DNA from: Takifugu bimaculatus
Lineage: Eukaryota > Chordata > Actinopteri > Tetraodontiformes > Tetraodontidae
Length of the DNA: 64,000 nucleotides
Assembly (NCBI GenBank): GCA_004026145.2
Contig: CP034976.1
Coordinates: 5,882,296-5,946,295 of the forward strand
Direction: 5' to 3'
Of the stretch, positions 25,471 to 39,764 are shown in pieces. The notes beneath the pieces are model-generated. The model was not told the DNA's origin, made no database searches, and was given only the letters and a program-made list of their open reading frames with translations. How positions within the stretch are numbered: the first letter of the stretch is position 1; the number at the start of each line of letters is the position of its first letter. The position numbers and the translations under genes are program-made.

Positions 25471-28400
25471 CAGTAGATTAAAAAAAAATCAAAACTGACT
25501 GAATAAATGACTAAAATCCACAAAAAAGTCTGCCAAATATTTTCACATTTAAAGAAAAAGAAAGTGTACCAAAAAATTAAAAATGTAATGCTTTAAAGAG
25601 GGATTGAAAATATTTATCAGCATCGATTGGAAACACGTGCGCGCTCACGCCTCCTCTCTGTGTCACGGCCACTGTTTTACAGCATCAAAGGCGGCTTTTA
25701 TGAATTTAAATTTCCGCGACATCCCGTTGTTACTCTTGATCTGAAAAACGGCTCCTGTCAATTTCCATGATTTGCGGCGCGCTCATCTTCCCTTCCATCT
25801 AATTAATTAGCATGCACCTACCACTTTTTGCACATTTGATCGAGGCTTTTGCCATCCTCGAAAAGCCTTAAATCTAAAACGTTTTTTTTCCCTCTTTGTC
25901 TCTGAGTTGCTTTTGTGCTGCAGAAACAGCCTCATTTTTCATTAGCCGATTGCCCCATTATTTCATTTCTAGTGATAAAATGACAAGAGATTACTCACGA
26001 GAAATACTAAATACAGAGGCGGACCGATGGGATCTCAGCTCATATGTAATGCTGCTGCGCCGGGGCTGAAGGCTTCATATTTCCTATTTCTCTCTCTATT
26101 TTATATATATTGGGCAGAGTTGTAGATACAAAGTGTGTTTGTGTGTGTTTGTCTGGGTGTGGGTTCCAATCTGATCAGACACCACTGGTCACTAGACCCT
26201 GTTTCATTTTTCATTATTTTTCTTAACCACACTTATTTTTTACAGGGGAAAATCTTGAAAAAAAAATGACAGAAATGTCAGAATTGGAGGAAAAATAACT
26301 TATTCCACACTCAAGGAATACATGAACCCAAGGCTGTAATGGCAAACTGGAAATATATAGGACGTAATATAACAATAACCATGCCATATCTTTATCTAAG
26401 ATGATTCATATTTTATTTCAAAAGGGTTCCTACGTTGGTCACATTTTTCAGTGGTGGATAATAGAAAATGTAAAGATACGGGGGGTGAAATATGAGTTGG
26501 TTTGGGGAGGTAAGAATGAGAAAAGATTAGCTTGAGATTAGAATAAGAAAGATGGAAAAGGGAGGAAGAGGAGGGCAAAGAGTCGCGCGTGTGTGTCTGA
26601 GCCCGAGAGTGTGTGAAAGAGAAAGGAGAAGAGGGATGACTGCACACACTCCAACCTTATTTTGCTTCCCACCTCCTGACACGCCGGCCGAGCTTGGACG
26701 TTCCTGACCGACCTGCTCGGTTCCCCTCACACCTGCCCACACGGATCTCTCCACTTTCTGACCCATCACATCCCGCCCAGACCCCACCTCTGCACAGGCG
26801 CTTCCTCTTTCCTCCAAATGTTCCCAACGGAGACAGAAGGCGGAGCGGCGCCGCGCGCTGAGTTCCGTGCTTTGCAAATGCAAACGCATGTTTGCTTTGA
26901 GATACGGACGTGCTTGTTTTTGCATGTTGATTTGCCTGCGTGTATCAGATCGTCCACCTTGAGTCAGACTGTTTATTCATCCACTCAGTTGGTTGTCTCG
27001 GATTTCACAGTCACTTCAAGCGTATAGAGGCCGCCTTATTGCCCCCCAGGTCTTTTAATTAAGCAAGTTACCCACAAAGGAAGGTTGTTTTGGCTGTTGC
27101 CCCTGTCCTGGGACAGATCCTGGGGGTCACCCAGGCCTTACCATCCCCACATGGATGGATGAAGGGGCCTTCAGACCTTTTCCTTTGGTGCAAGACGGAT
27201 ATTTGAATGCAGCGAATTTCGTTTAATAGGACACGTCTACGTTTACAGTGTCCTTAAAAGGAAAGCAGCTTTTACCTAATTCACCTCATCAGAGTTCTGG
27301 CTTCAGAAGTCAGTGGAAAAGTTGCCCCAGTTGCACTTCTGCTCCACTCGACACTAATTTGGATCAGCCATCTTTAAAAATAAGCTAAAACCCAGAGTTG
27401 TGTGTTGGTAGAAAAGCCCTGTGTTGTTTCTATCATCCCTTCATGGCGCGGCCTCTCACAGTCGCCGTTTTGATGGCATCTGCTTTGCTTTAGAGCAGAG
27501 CCGAGCGATTCGCCCTGACGGACGTGGTCCACCCATCACGCAGGGCTAATTTACTTTGAGTCCTCACCCGTTGCAGGATGGCCCTGACGCACTGCTGTTG
27601 TTTTGTTTGGGCCGACTCAGAAGGCACCAGAATAAGGTATGACGAATAACGGTCAGACAGAGCCGTCGTTGGTGGAGACATCTGGCGGCTGCTGCGACCG
27701 TGTCTGCGACTGTGAATCACCACAACTGAAATGAGCAGTTTTTCCGAGAGTTCACTCTGAACGCTTCTGTCATGTGAGCCACGTCCCTGTTGGGAAAGGG
27801 CGGAATTGTGGAAAGCTTTAAAAACACAGGAGACATCTTCAGCAGATGTTTGGTTTTACTGGACACTCATTCTGAATATCTACTGGTGCAGTTTCTGTTT
27901 CTCTATGGGTTTTTTTGGTCTTCAGACTGAGATTTTAGTCCTTTTTCAGTCATTTGAATCTAAATACTGTTGTGTAATCTAACTGCACAGTAAAAGTCTT
28001 AGAGTTTGTTCAATTTTTAAACATTACCCTGCCCCAAAATGATAATAGTTCTTTTTTTTTTGTTGAATTAAATACATTTAGAATATAGCTCTATCCCTGT
28101 AACTCAGTTTTTTTTCAGAATCATTTTGTCTTTTTTCCCCACAGTGAATATATTTTCTTTTGATCATTTCTGTTGATTCTGGCGTAATGAACATTTGTTC
28201 TGTTTTAATCTCAGTTTTAATTAAGATGAACAAAAGGCCGGAGCCCTCCGTACCCCTGTCTCCTGTAAGAACCTCTTTCAGCTTCAGAAATGAAGACTCT
28301 GAAGCTGCTGGCCCACTTTGACTCACAGGCAGAACTGTAGCTTCCTGTAAACTCTGTACAGATGTTCAATTGTTGGTCTCGTTAACATCTGTCAGTCCAC

Positions 28401-31400
28401 GCTCAGGAAGCCCTCCGTCTAATTAGATCCCCGCGTCTGTCATCTGCTTCATAACGAAGAATAATGATTTCTTCTCATTTCTGTGTGGTGCCATTTGATT
28501 TCTGCGCCACACAAATCTTCATATTTTAACCAGGGCTGTCAAATGTGTTCTTTTTTGTTTGTTTGTCTTACATGCACAGCCAATTACAGCAGTGGCAGCA
28601 GACCTGCAGATGCGCTGGGTGGCTGGCTGGCCGTGTGAGCGTCCGTCTCCGCCGCTCTCTCGGCGCCTGACTGGCTCGCCTCTCTGAAACTTGCGAAATC
28701 TGATTTCCATTGAGAGCATGTTGTAGCAGACCCCAGCCCACGGTATGCATATCGCCCCATTGTTTGTGACAGTTGGTCGTACCTGCGCCGGAGGGAGGGA
28801 GCGCCGAGCCGACATCCGACTTTGCATTGGAGCGGGTGAGCTCGGGGTCAGGAGCACATCTGGCTCCCTGGGAGGTTGGCGCGCCGCGTGTCATCGCCGA
28901 GTTTCAGGTTCCACCCGGACACACACCCACCTCCACGCTCACAGCTCACTTGTTGCTGCGCAGCGATCGTCAGCGTGTGCAAAGCAGCAGCCGACACGCC
29001 GGCGCACTCCTACACAAACAAACAAACACACCTGCTGCTCCTGACAATCGGCAGAAGGAGGGAAGACGAGAAAAACAAACAGTTTAATTTACATGACAGT
29101 CGCCTGCTTTACATTAGCAGGCCGCAGCAGTGATGGAGCGCAGCTCTGCTGGAAGCAGCAGGTAATGAAAAGCGATCGTCCTGTTTGCTGTTTGGAGTCG
29201 GTACAGGAAGGGGAAGCTCGTATAGCTGGAACTCATCCCATGCAGCGTCTTCCACGTCTCACAGGCGGAGCTGTGCTGTGTGGCGTCCTTCTCTGACTCT
29301 TGTTGCAGAGCAGACATAAGTGCATTTTCCGGTATCTTCTGCTTTGTTTCCCTAAAACTACAGAACGGGAGGCGCATTTGCATTTTTATGCAAAAGACAC
29401 CAGGTGGACTTGAACCGATGCGTAAATTGTACTGTTGAGCGTTTATGCTGAGGGATTTCTGGATGCGGGCGACACAAGATGAGGCGTGTGTTGTGTGTAC
29501 GTGTGTCAGATTGCCAGTTTAGGTTTGTGAAAACATTGTGTGTGTGTGTGTATGGGTGCGTGCATGTGCTGGCTCCAGCGGTCTGCTCCTCGTGTAAGAC
29601 GAGAGCATTTTCCCACAACAGATCAATAGGTGAATAGACCATAGCTAAGATTTCTGTTTCTGATCTCTCGCTGCCTCCTCCTCCTCCTCCTTTTTCTTCA
29701 ACCAAGCGTCATTCTTGACGCAGTTCCCCATAAAGTGGCAGACTTGCTTCTGTGAGTAGAGCGGTGGTGATAGAGAAGGGGCCAAGGAAGAACTCATTCC
29801 ATTATGCTCCTGATCCGGTTTAAAGGGCAGATGTAGGAGCTTTAATTTAAGAGGAGTCCTGGGCCTAACTCCAACACGCATCACCTCCAAACATGGCGTG
29901 TAACAGCCACCTCCATTACATCCTCTACTCCATACCGACACCACTTCCCTTCAAACCACTGTCCTGTTTCTGTCAGATCCCCGGTCCGTCCCTCGTCCAC
30001 TAAATGTGTCATGTCAGGTCCTGCAGTGGCTTTCTTTGGTTCTGGAGTGTGCCTGGACCAAAAGTAATCACAAATGGCAGCATCACCTGCTTTTCCGCCA
30101 GCACAAATGAGCTCCGTTCATCCTGTTGGTGTTTAAGCCGCTCATACATCATCTGGATTCTTGAACGCACTTCTTCCGCTGGTATAAAACGTTGTCACAC
30201 GTGGATACACTCCCCCCACTCCCCCACTCCTCACCCAGTTCATGTTTACTTGCTGCAAATTATCCTAAAGGGACGCAGCCACAGATGATTTATGGTGCCA
30301 GATATGATTAGCCCCCATGTATTTTTACACAGTGGACATTTTTGTGCGCGTGTGTTGGGGGGCGTGTGTGCATGTTAAAGCATTCATTAGCGGGTACGAG
30401 CAGCACACTCCTTGCTCGACAAAACGATAGCGTTGTGTTTAATCCCTGTGTGTGTGTGGTGGCAGCAGCATTTTGGCAGGAGGATCCAACCTTCTCTGAG
30501 CGAAAGTGAAAATATTATGTGAGTGGTCTGACATTTTCTGGTAAATTAAAGTGGACTGACTGGCTGACAGCCAGACTCGGCGTTTCTACTCCAGCGTGTT
30601 TGGCTGTTTAGGCCGTTCTGTTGTGTTGTGGATCGTTAGCAGTTCATTGACATTGTTGTAATGGGAAATAAGTAGAGGAAGTAGCCTTTGTTTACAGGAC
30701 GGGCCCCGTAAGTCTTGTCTGTCTGTAATGGTGGGCGGTAATTTGAGTCAGATGACAGGCGCGTGCATGATATTCTTAAAATGATGCGCACAGATAGAAA
30801 TGTTTGGTTCCGTGCGTGTCTTGAGCACGAGCTGCTGGTGTGTTCGGGGGCTGCTGGTACGTCCGCACACCTTTATGCCTCGGGGAGGTCGAACACGCAC
30901 GGCTCAAGGTTAGCCAGCTCAGACCGGCTGGCAAATAATTGTCAATAAAATTGATCTTCTCTTCTATTTTGCCACCCGTCCCTCCTCCCCTGGACACTGT
31001 CTTCGCTCTCTCACTCTTCTCTCCTTTGACTCTGTCCTTTTCTTTTCATCTTGAGCCAGATAAGTCTGCCTCTACTGCCAAGAGCAGCGAGTATCACTGT
31101 CCCCAGCACCACCCCCCCACCCCCAGCCCGCCGCCTCCTCCTCCCTCCTCTTCGTATGTTCTTCTCACAGTGCACCGAAGCCACGTCGCAATTTCTCAGG
31201 GAGTTTTGATGCCTGGATGTCTCCTGTCCGGGCCCATCTCGTCTCCGCCGCAGCGCGGCTCTATGCGAGCTGAACTTCGCTGCCTCGCTGCAGGTCAGCC
31301 TTCACGGCCGATTAGTGTCGAAGCGCCACTTTGGTCACAAGTTGTCGGGAGTGCTTATCGTGAAGATCAACAGCGATCAGTCTCGCTGCCGCGCTCCCTC

Positions 31401-32215
31401 TCTCTACATCTACTCCCTCCTTCTCTCTCCTTTCTGTTTTCTGCCCTATCCCCTTTTGGCATTACCCCCCCCCCCCCCCATGTTTTCTGCTCAAATCAGC
31501 ATAGTTCCATCTACATCTTATCATTGTCATTCTTCTTTTCTCCCCACCTTCACCCCCTCCGTGCTGTGTCTCATGCACGACATAACAGCCTAAAAATATT
31601 TTCCTTGTGAACTCCTCATTTGCATTAACAGCACACGAGGTCATCCGGGATGGGAAATTATGGGATTATGAGAACGTTCTGGATCTGACTCAGTCACAAT
31701 GTGACCTGACCTGAGCAACGTTTTCATGTTGAGTCCGTCAGAGGGTGAAGAGTTATTGTTGTTGGTGTCTGCTACATATGGAAACGGAGATCTCGGCCAT
31801 TCCAAGAGAACGGAGCGATGAAGGAATGATGGAGGACGACACACCTCCAAACATCTCTTATTTGTTCTCTTCGCAGCGCCGAGGCGTGTTTGTCCAGGTC
31901 AGGAGGTGCAGATCCACTCACCGCATTCCCCATCATCCCCTGCTTGGCTCGGCGTCGCCGCGCCGTCAGGCCTTGTCTGAACGCGGCGGCGAGTCATGTT
32001 CGGCCTGTCAGTGTGGCTGCCAGTGTCAGTGTCTGGAGCTGCCGGTTCCTCTGACAGTGCTGGGGGGGGCGCTGGTCCTAGCAGAGTGCAGCCGTCACCC
32101 TGTGACACGCTCAGTGTCACCGATCCCCCTCCGCGTGGTGACACGGCACCCGCCCCCCTCGCCACTCTAACGCGCCGTCTCCCCCCCAGCCAATGGCCTT
32201 TTCGCTGCCACTCTG

Positions 32216-32236
32216 CAGTCACTCAGTGAGTGACTG
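32216..32236. repeat. 21-bp odd palindrome
   Basis: CAGTCACTCA and TGAGTGACTG flank a single central G with perfectly paired 10-bp arms. It lies at the 3' edge of a CpG-richer stretch. Confidence 0.85.
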
Positions 32237-35200
32237 AGTGCCTCACTGAGGGGCTTTTAGTAAGAGCTGACCTACATGTGTTTTTGAAAGCAGACACGAG
32301 TATTTCGGAGCGAGAACGATGCTAGTCAGCGCCTTTACTTTGCTGTAAATTACAGACAGGGAGACAAACTCAAATGCAAATAAATATGTGTGTGATTTAA
32401 TCTGGCCTTGGCGAGCGCGCAGCAGTGACAAATGGAGGCTCACTGTGAAACCCCCTCATCCAAGAGACAGTATTAGTTTTTGCTTTAATTACCAGCAGCC
32501 GTAATGTTTCCTATCCATAACTGTCGGCCCGCTAGAATGCCGCCTGGCAGAGGGGTGAGGGCCTTGTCTCTTCTCTCAGTGGGCCTCCTGTCCTCCCCCA
32601 ACCCCCAATTCATCTCCCTCCTCTCCCTCCCTGCCTGCATCTTTCATTTCAATATTTCAATATTTATGGCTCATCTAAAAAGTTCAAAGTCACGGAGCAG
32701 CACCAACTTTCTCCAACCTACCTTCTAACTATGCACGACCCTGCCTAGTGGACAGCAGAGGAGCCACATCTGATGGCCCCTCACGGCAGCATTGGCAGAG
32801 GGAGATTAGATTAGATTAGTCTAATTTAAAATTTTCTTCAGATTAATTTGATTTTGTCGAAAAATGATTAGTTTCTTGAGAAAGCACACCCGGCCTAATT
32901 GGACATATTTAATATTCAGGATGAATCCGACGTGTCCATCTGACCGACACCATCGGCTAACATTAGGTTACAAGCCGTGTAGCACCTCTGGGACGATGCT
33001 AACTCCAACGAGTTCACGCTGCCCACGTGTAAACCCACGTCACTAAAGTTCTCTGTCTGGCTCTGACCGTCTCATTAGGACATTTTGAGCCGGTTTTAAT
33101 TAATAATATTGCCTGACAAGTCCGTCCTTTGCCGTAAAGATCTTTGACAGCTGCCGTCTGGTAACAGATTAGCCTAATTACAGCCTCTCTGAGTTTAGAT
33201 CACAACGTCACGTACTCAGCCTGTCGCTCTAATAGCCATTACAGCCGCTACTCGCCTCTCCCCTACTGTTAATGTACAGTTGTAAAGAAAGGGGAAAAAA
33301 AGCCAAAAGGAAAAGGTCGCCCTCATTTACATGCAAGCCTTCGTTACAATATGCGAATATGCTAAGGACGGGAGCTGGTGCTGTGCATGTGTAGGTGATG
33401 AATGGCCGGCGTGCCGCAGAATGGGCCGAGATGGAACACCGTCACCCTCATCTGCATACCCGTGCCTTATTTACTTATTTATTTCTTTATTCCTACATTT
33501 ACTTTGGAGTGCTCCCTTTCCGTCATGCGTGTCGCATCCACAGTGGACCTTTGAAGCCTTCAGCCTCCTCCCACAAGCACGCGCAGGCTTCAGCGAGATA
33601 AGGAGCATCTAACAACGCATCAGCGGGAGCTTTTATGGGATGATGAGAAGCGTGTTAGCGCGGCTGCTAGTTTGTTTGCCACGACATACGTTCGAGTCAA
33701 AGCACGAGTAAAGATAGAAATTGGCTATTTATTACGCAGCGTTTCAACCTGTGGAGCAGAGAGCATCAGCAGTAGGAGGGAGGCCAGCTCCCGTTTGAGT
33801 GAAACCTAGCAGGGAGGGTTTTCTTTTTTTTTCTGTCCCTTTTGCAATGGGAGGGTGCACTCGGCAGGGTGGAGGGCGAGGATCCTCAGAGAAACTCTAC
33901 TCTTCACTCTTCTGCGTGGCTGGGGCGGCAGATGGTGCACGTCAAGACAACGGCAGCGATCGCCGAACAAAGACATCCTCTGTGTGTGCGCGCCCGCGTG
34001 CCAGAGCGCACTCTCAGGAGAGGTGCAGGAGAGTGCTAGCTTTGAGTAGGAGGCAACAGGCGTCTACATCATAAAACCGCTGAACGGTAAATTGTGTAAA
34101 TTCTGCCTCAGTGTTGTGTTTAGTTTTCGCACAGTTGACACCTCGGCGCTCAGAAACTTCTGTGACACTTGCAGCTCAACTTTCCACACCTTCTCGTGCC
34201 AGCTTCGCCACCCTCCATTAGCGGTTATCGTTATTTGAGGCTAATAAACCATCTTTGGTCGAATCGCTGAATATTAGATTAGTATCACAGCGGTTTCTCC
34301 TGCTCCTGCGGAGTGTGACCTTAGCCGCCCTTCACACAGGCGCGAGGATAATGAGAGTGGTAGCTGGCCGACAGACAGGCCTGACACCCCAGCTACGCCC
34401 TTCACTCAGCTCGCTGAGGGAAAAACGTCAATACGGAGGCCTTATGTTTTATGGATTCTCTTCTTTTGCAAACCTATAGTGGGAGAAACGCAACTGCCGG
34501 CTGTCATGTTTCCTCAACTCGTCTTAATGTGCGAGACGGACGGCTCACCAAAACAACGGTGGGAATTAAAGGCTCTTGTTGCTCTTTTTTTCACTCCTCT
34601 ACATCTGAACCTTTGGCTCTGCACATTCTGACCACTCAGGGCTGAGTTCTGTGACCTGGAGATCCCTGATATACTGGAACTGAAAAGCTCTGGACGTATG
34701 TTCCATTTTCTAAATTATATTTTAGAACATCGGACACTTTGACTTTCATTCCGGGCGTGAGGTCTATTCACAAACATACTATCCAAATTAAACACTTCCT
34801 TATTTTTGTCTCTGCCTTGAACCATCCTCATCTTTTTGACTCTTAAAAAAAGGAAATACATTTAATTTGTTCTCAGAGGACAGTCGGAGTGTAATCAAAC
34901 TGAATTAATCATCTTTGTTTTTTGAGGGAGGTGGGAGTCTCGGGGATACTGTTAGTTTTAATCCCCAGGAGTTCCGGGGGGATGGGGGGGGGGCTCACTG
35001 TTGTAAACTAACAGCCCGAGCGGAGCCCTGTTTAATCTGCCCAGTGGGGGCCGGAGAGAGAGGTCGAATGGGTGGGGTTTTGGCACAGTTCGGCAGTCCC
35101 TGATGGGACGGAGGAGCGATGGCTGCAGTCTTTCCCCTCAATTACCTCCAGACTCCTGAACCGAGGACGCGGCCCAGCTGGTTTCTTTGTAAAATAAAGT

Positions 35201-35500
35201 CTGAGTTGATGCCAGTGGTCAGCCCAAAGAAATTAGCTACCTAAGATTAACTGCCTGATTGGAAATTAAGTGCCCAGCTTTCTTTTTTTCATCTTTAATA
35301 CCTGAAGCAGACTTTTTTTTTGTTCCAGGCTAGCGATGAGCTTTATTTAACAGCGTTAATATCAACGTGCTCGTGCTGAAAGCAGCTTTATTTTGTTCCT
35401 AATTAGCCTTTTGCTTCCTGCTCCATACAGCGTGTTTTCTAGCTGCATTGGGCCATTTCGAAAGTGTTTCTGACCTGCCAAAAAGGCAATTCTGCCTGAA

Positions 35501-35527
35501 GTAAATGTTTAAACTGTAAATGTTTAA
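35501..35527. promoter_or_regulatory. Tandem forkhead-like sites
   Basis: GTAAATGTTTAA occurs twice, at 35501-35512 and 35516-35527, with a 15-bp period. Each copy holds forkhead-like TGTTTA and GTAAA cores. The surrounding intron is unique A+T-rich sequence. Confidence 0.3.
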
Positions 35528-35635
35528 CGCTAATGATATGTATTAATCACTAAAAATGAAAGCTATCAGCGGTGTGCTAATAAAACATTTCAGCTGCACT
35601 CTTGACCCCGAGTGAAGCGCTATATCGGCTTTAAA

Positions 35636-35654
35636 CATTACCACATGGGTAATG
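35636..35654. repeat. 7-bp inverted repeat with a 5-bp spacer
   Basis: CATTACC-ACATG-GGTAATG, a symmetric motif in unique A+T-rich intron sequence. It could be a dimeric protein-binding site. Confidence 0.7.
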
Positions 35655-38113
35655 GTCATGTTTCACTCTCTTGTAATATTAACTTAAATATCAGCTTTAT
35701 GTTATGGGATATATAATTTGTTCAAGGCTAGATTTAGTGCCAAACAAGCTCTATTATATTAAAAGCATAAAGAAAAGAGGCCCTTTTTCTTGAGGTTTTA
35801 CCTTGACACCCTTCACCTCTTCGCTTAACAGTCTTCTCCTCCACATACACACACCTGAGGCAGACCTTATAAACATAAGGAAACCTGCATTACAAATTAC
35901 CGCACATCACAGAAATTGTGCAGCAAGCTTTTTAAAATACCAGCGCTGCCAGCGAGGCGCTTTGTAATTTATCCCTTCACGGCTGTTAGCGGCGCGGCGC
36001 AACGCTTGATTTATTTGGTTTAAGAGAAGTTTTGTTTAGAGAGATAATGAGCAGGACTTCTCTTTAATGATTTAACACGGCGCAGTGGAAAGGAGAAGGG
36101 GGGAAGAAAGCACATATATTTTTCATATCTTTAACTGCACTGCAGAGAGGAAACGGAGGAATGAGAAACAGATACATTAGCAAGAGGAGCTAACAGTCTC
36201 TAACAACCCACACTTTTGATGCATTTTGTTTTCTTGTGCAGAATCAGACTTTTTGCCTCCCTCGTAACACAACTGCATTTCAGTATTTTATGTATTTCAT
36301 TTAAAGGCTGTCTCAGGATGTGTGCTGTCCTTGTAGCATATCGCAGACAGCCCCCCCCCCCTTATTTTTTTAAACGTATAAAAATGATTAATTCCACCGC
36401 TGATTCCTTGTCCTTACTTTTTCCACGCGTCTCTTTTCATCTCTCCACCCGCCACAATATTATTCTTTCCTGTTCAGCATTTTCTACTCTTCTCTCCCCT
36501 CACTTAGAATTTAAATCCCAAATTAAAACAGTTAATTAGAAAATATAATGATGCTGAGTAGCATAATTTGCAAACAGGGCAATGACGCTCAGAGCTGGGG
36601 GCTCTGTAACACCCAAACTGCCATCAGCGCATAACGATGATGATATCAATAATAGATTACTTCATCAATCTCCGTTCGCTTGAAGATGGAAACGCGCTGT
36701 TGGGATGGGACTGAATTTTTAGTTTTCATTATTCTAATTCTTTCCTTTCCCTTCTCCCTCCCGTTCTGCTAGCATGAAAATGCCTGTTTCATCTCACATT
36801 AGGGTGTGCTCTGCATAAGTGCAGGTGGAACTTGCTCTCCCTCTAAATGATCCTTTAATGGAACGGTGTGCACTGGAGCTGGGAACTCTATGGGGCGCTG
36901 CCACCATCGATGAGAACTTTGCCTCAATCAATCCGTCAAGCCCCATCACCTGCCTCAGCAGATGATCCAAAAACCCCTTTGGAGAAGCAAAGTGGGCTTT
37001 TTATGTACCTCCTGGAAGACTAAAGGAGGTAGACACGCGTGCATGCGCCCAGAAGAGGAAGCCTCCTAAGTGAGAGGTGTCTGTTCCGTTGAGGGGCCTG
37101 ATGTTGATGGTTGACAGCGACGCGCTCGGCCTCTCTTATTTTTATCAAGATCATCTCAGAATAGATCAAGTGCCTCCTTCGCTCTGGCGCTGGCATGAAA
37201 ACAAAATCAATTCGCATTTATTTCTTTAATTTTTTGTCTGATATCTGTTACATTACGGGGTGATTCCACAAAACCCCTGCCTGGTTCCGTCCATCCAGCA
37301 GGGCCCGGATCCCCCACGCTTCCCTCCGGGGCTCAGATTCACTCCTCACCCTGATTTTTTTCCTACCCTTTTATTTCCATTCTTTTCCTTCCCCGGCTGC
37401 CATTGAATCAGTCAGTTTGACCCTGTGTTTTGCCCCATCTTTATTTTGTGACGCTTCCGTAGCGGCTGCAGCATCGGCACCATCCCTCCTGCCTCGCTCC
37501 CTCTTCCTGATGGCTGCCTGTCTGTCTCCCTGTCTGGAGAAGCAGCCGCTGCATCTGTCAATAAACGTCTTATCTTTCCACGTCTTGTTCCTGTCTGTTT
37601 ATCTGTCTGTCTGACATGTCGGCAGCTGTCTCGGCGCTCCGGGGTTGCTGTCAGCCAAGTCTTGGTTTCTCTTCTTCTGTCAGTTCACCTGGCTGTCAGA
37701 GACTCTCAGATTAGACGTGTCAACTTACCTCCTGGTTTTCCTGTTCTCCGGAAGAGCTTTATAAAAGTCAACAAGCAGAAAATGTGCTGTTTTCTCTGTA
37801 GGGTAAATTAATTATGGCACCATCATGTGTTCTTTTGTATGTTTATATATAGAACACGTGCAAACGTGTCTCCTCTCAATAGATTTGTGACTAATGAGCT
37901 GATGTCTTTCAATAAATAAGATGCCAGAAACACTAGTTGATAGTTTAATCCTGTTGTTTTTGCGAGATTATGATGGTGCAAAACCCCCCTGAAGGAAGCC
38001 AACTAAAGGGATGGTTGCAGAAGAGGGAGAAAAGTGGAAGGTGATTCGTGAGAGAGGCAAAAGATGGATGACGGGCGGCGATATCGACACGAGAAGCAGA
38101 AGATGGCAGCGGA

Positions 38114-38127
38114 GGGGGGGGGGGGGG
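38114..38127 (+). repeat. G14 tract in G-rich DNA
   Basis: The tract is followed by CGGGGGGCGCC within purine-rich sequence, and could form a quadruplex on the + strand. Confidence 0.85.
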
Positions 38128-39708
38128 CGGGGGGCGCCGAGACGGCAGCGGAGACGGAGGGAGGAGGGCGAAGAGGGGAGCTACCTGCTGCTGATGGCAG
38201 TCAGAGTCAGTGAGGGATGGAGGGCGATCCAGCTGTGACATTAAAGCAGCAGGTGGAGGCCATCATTAGTAGAGGCACGGCAGCCTGGATGAGCGCACAC
38301 ACGCTCATTTCTTCCAGGCCCAGTGGACCACCGGAGAGCGCATGTGTGCACTCCTCCTCAGAAGAGCTGAGGTGCGGTGTCAAACTTTTTAACTCGTCCC
38401 CCGCCTCCCTCCTGCGTGTCTGGCGGGGTCCTTTTTGTTCCACAGGCCTCTGCAGCACAGCGAGCTGTTACCCGCGTTTCTCTCCTAACGGGCCTTCGTT
38501 TACCTCCAACCAGAACTTTTATCAGCATTCAGCAGAATTGCTCTCCTCTGATGTTGCGTTCGTGTTCTGGGGCTTCTCAAGGTTAAGAGTACTTTCAAGC
38601 AAAAGTTTGTAATGTCTGACCCTGCTGTATCCCAGCATGCCTCGTGCACAGCTCTGGGGAACGGGCGTGCCGGTTCTGGTGGGTGCTGAGCCTCACCGCG
38701 TCTAAGCCGAGTGTTGCTCTGGGCCTTTTCTTAGATCTTTCTTCCCTTCTGAACCTGTAGACGGGCCTATCCAGGAACACCATCAGGCAAATGAAGTTGT
38801 TTGTATCAAATATTGACATGTTATCTCTTCATCATCAGGCGGAGGGAGGGAGGGGAGAGAGGAAGATTGTAACTGTGGGTAATTGAGCCGTGTCTCCCCT
38901 GCTTATCGGTAAAGCTCCGGCACGTCACGGACCTAACGAGCTGTGGCGCGCCGATTAGTTTGAAGGGAAAGTCGAACGCGAAACACCAGAGCCTCCCTCT
39001 TTCTCTTTCCTTTTTTCATATCTGCAATGGATATTATGAGCCTCCCTGGAGGGCAGAGGCACAGCCTTATTAGTTCAATTCATGGGGGGAAGAGAATTGA
39101 TATGGATGAATGGCATATTAAAGTATCCCTTTGTTACAATAACCATCAAGGCTGATGGTTCGGGCTGATGATGCAGCCCAAGGCAGCAGGACGACAAGCT
39201 GAGGCCTTGACCTGGATAGCAAAGGATGCACACACACCAAGGGCAGGGGGCTGATTACACACCGTCTTAAACAAATGGATTTGCCCCCGTAACATTTAGA
39301 TATGGGACGTTCTGTGCGTCGGTATGTGTGCATACGTTGGAGAGATTAGATCCTCGCCCGTGCACGTGTGCGCGCGCGTGCCTTTTATCTCGGCGTGATC
39401 GGCCAGTTTTGGCCGTGCTGGAACCTCAAAGTGCGAATAGCTGATTGCGGACGTGCTGTCATCACCATTTGTGTGCATAATGGTTGTTCACATTTCTCCA
39501 TTTCACGGCTATTTGTGGCTGCTGCCGCGCACGCGTCCAAATTGCAAAAACAAAAGCGTGCGTGCGTGCACGCGCATCCTGTGCCAGGTGTTTCCGCAGG
39601 GCATTACCCATCTTGCACCCCTGCCACTCTGAGAATAACCCAGTGAAAACGGACGAGATGAGAATCTCACAACATGCCATTTTGATTTGTACCCCTCGCT
39701 ATCAAAGA

Positions 39709-39764
39709 ATGCTAATTAAAATCATATTTTGCATATGTCTTGTCTTTCATGCGCATATGCAAAT
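39709..39764. promoter_or_regulatory. Candidate POU/homeodomain cluster
   Basis: ATGCTAATTAAA (39709-39720), TTTGCATA (39728-39735) and a perfect octamer ATGCAAAT (39757-39764) fall within 56 bp. TGTAATTAGG and ATAATTAAC follow before 39832. This looks like a compact POU/homeodomain target; activity is not shown. Confidence 0.4.

Noticed and set aside
30939..31610. 223-codon + strand open frame, the longest in the window
   Set aside because: The protein is Ser/Pro/Leu-rich translation of pyrimidine-rich DNA, with no domain and no supported splice context.
39160..39210. TGATGA and CTGA motifs suggesting a box C/D snoRNA
   Set aside because: The boxes are too close together and no terminal stem is present.
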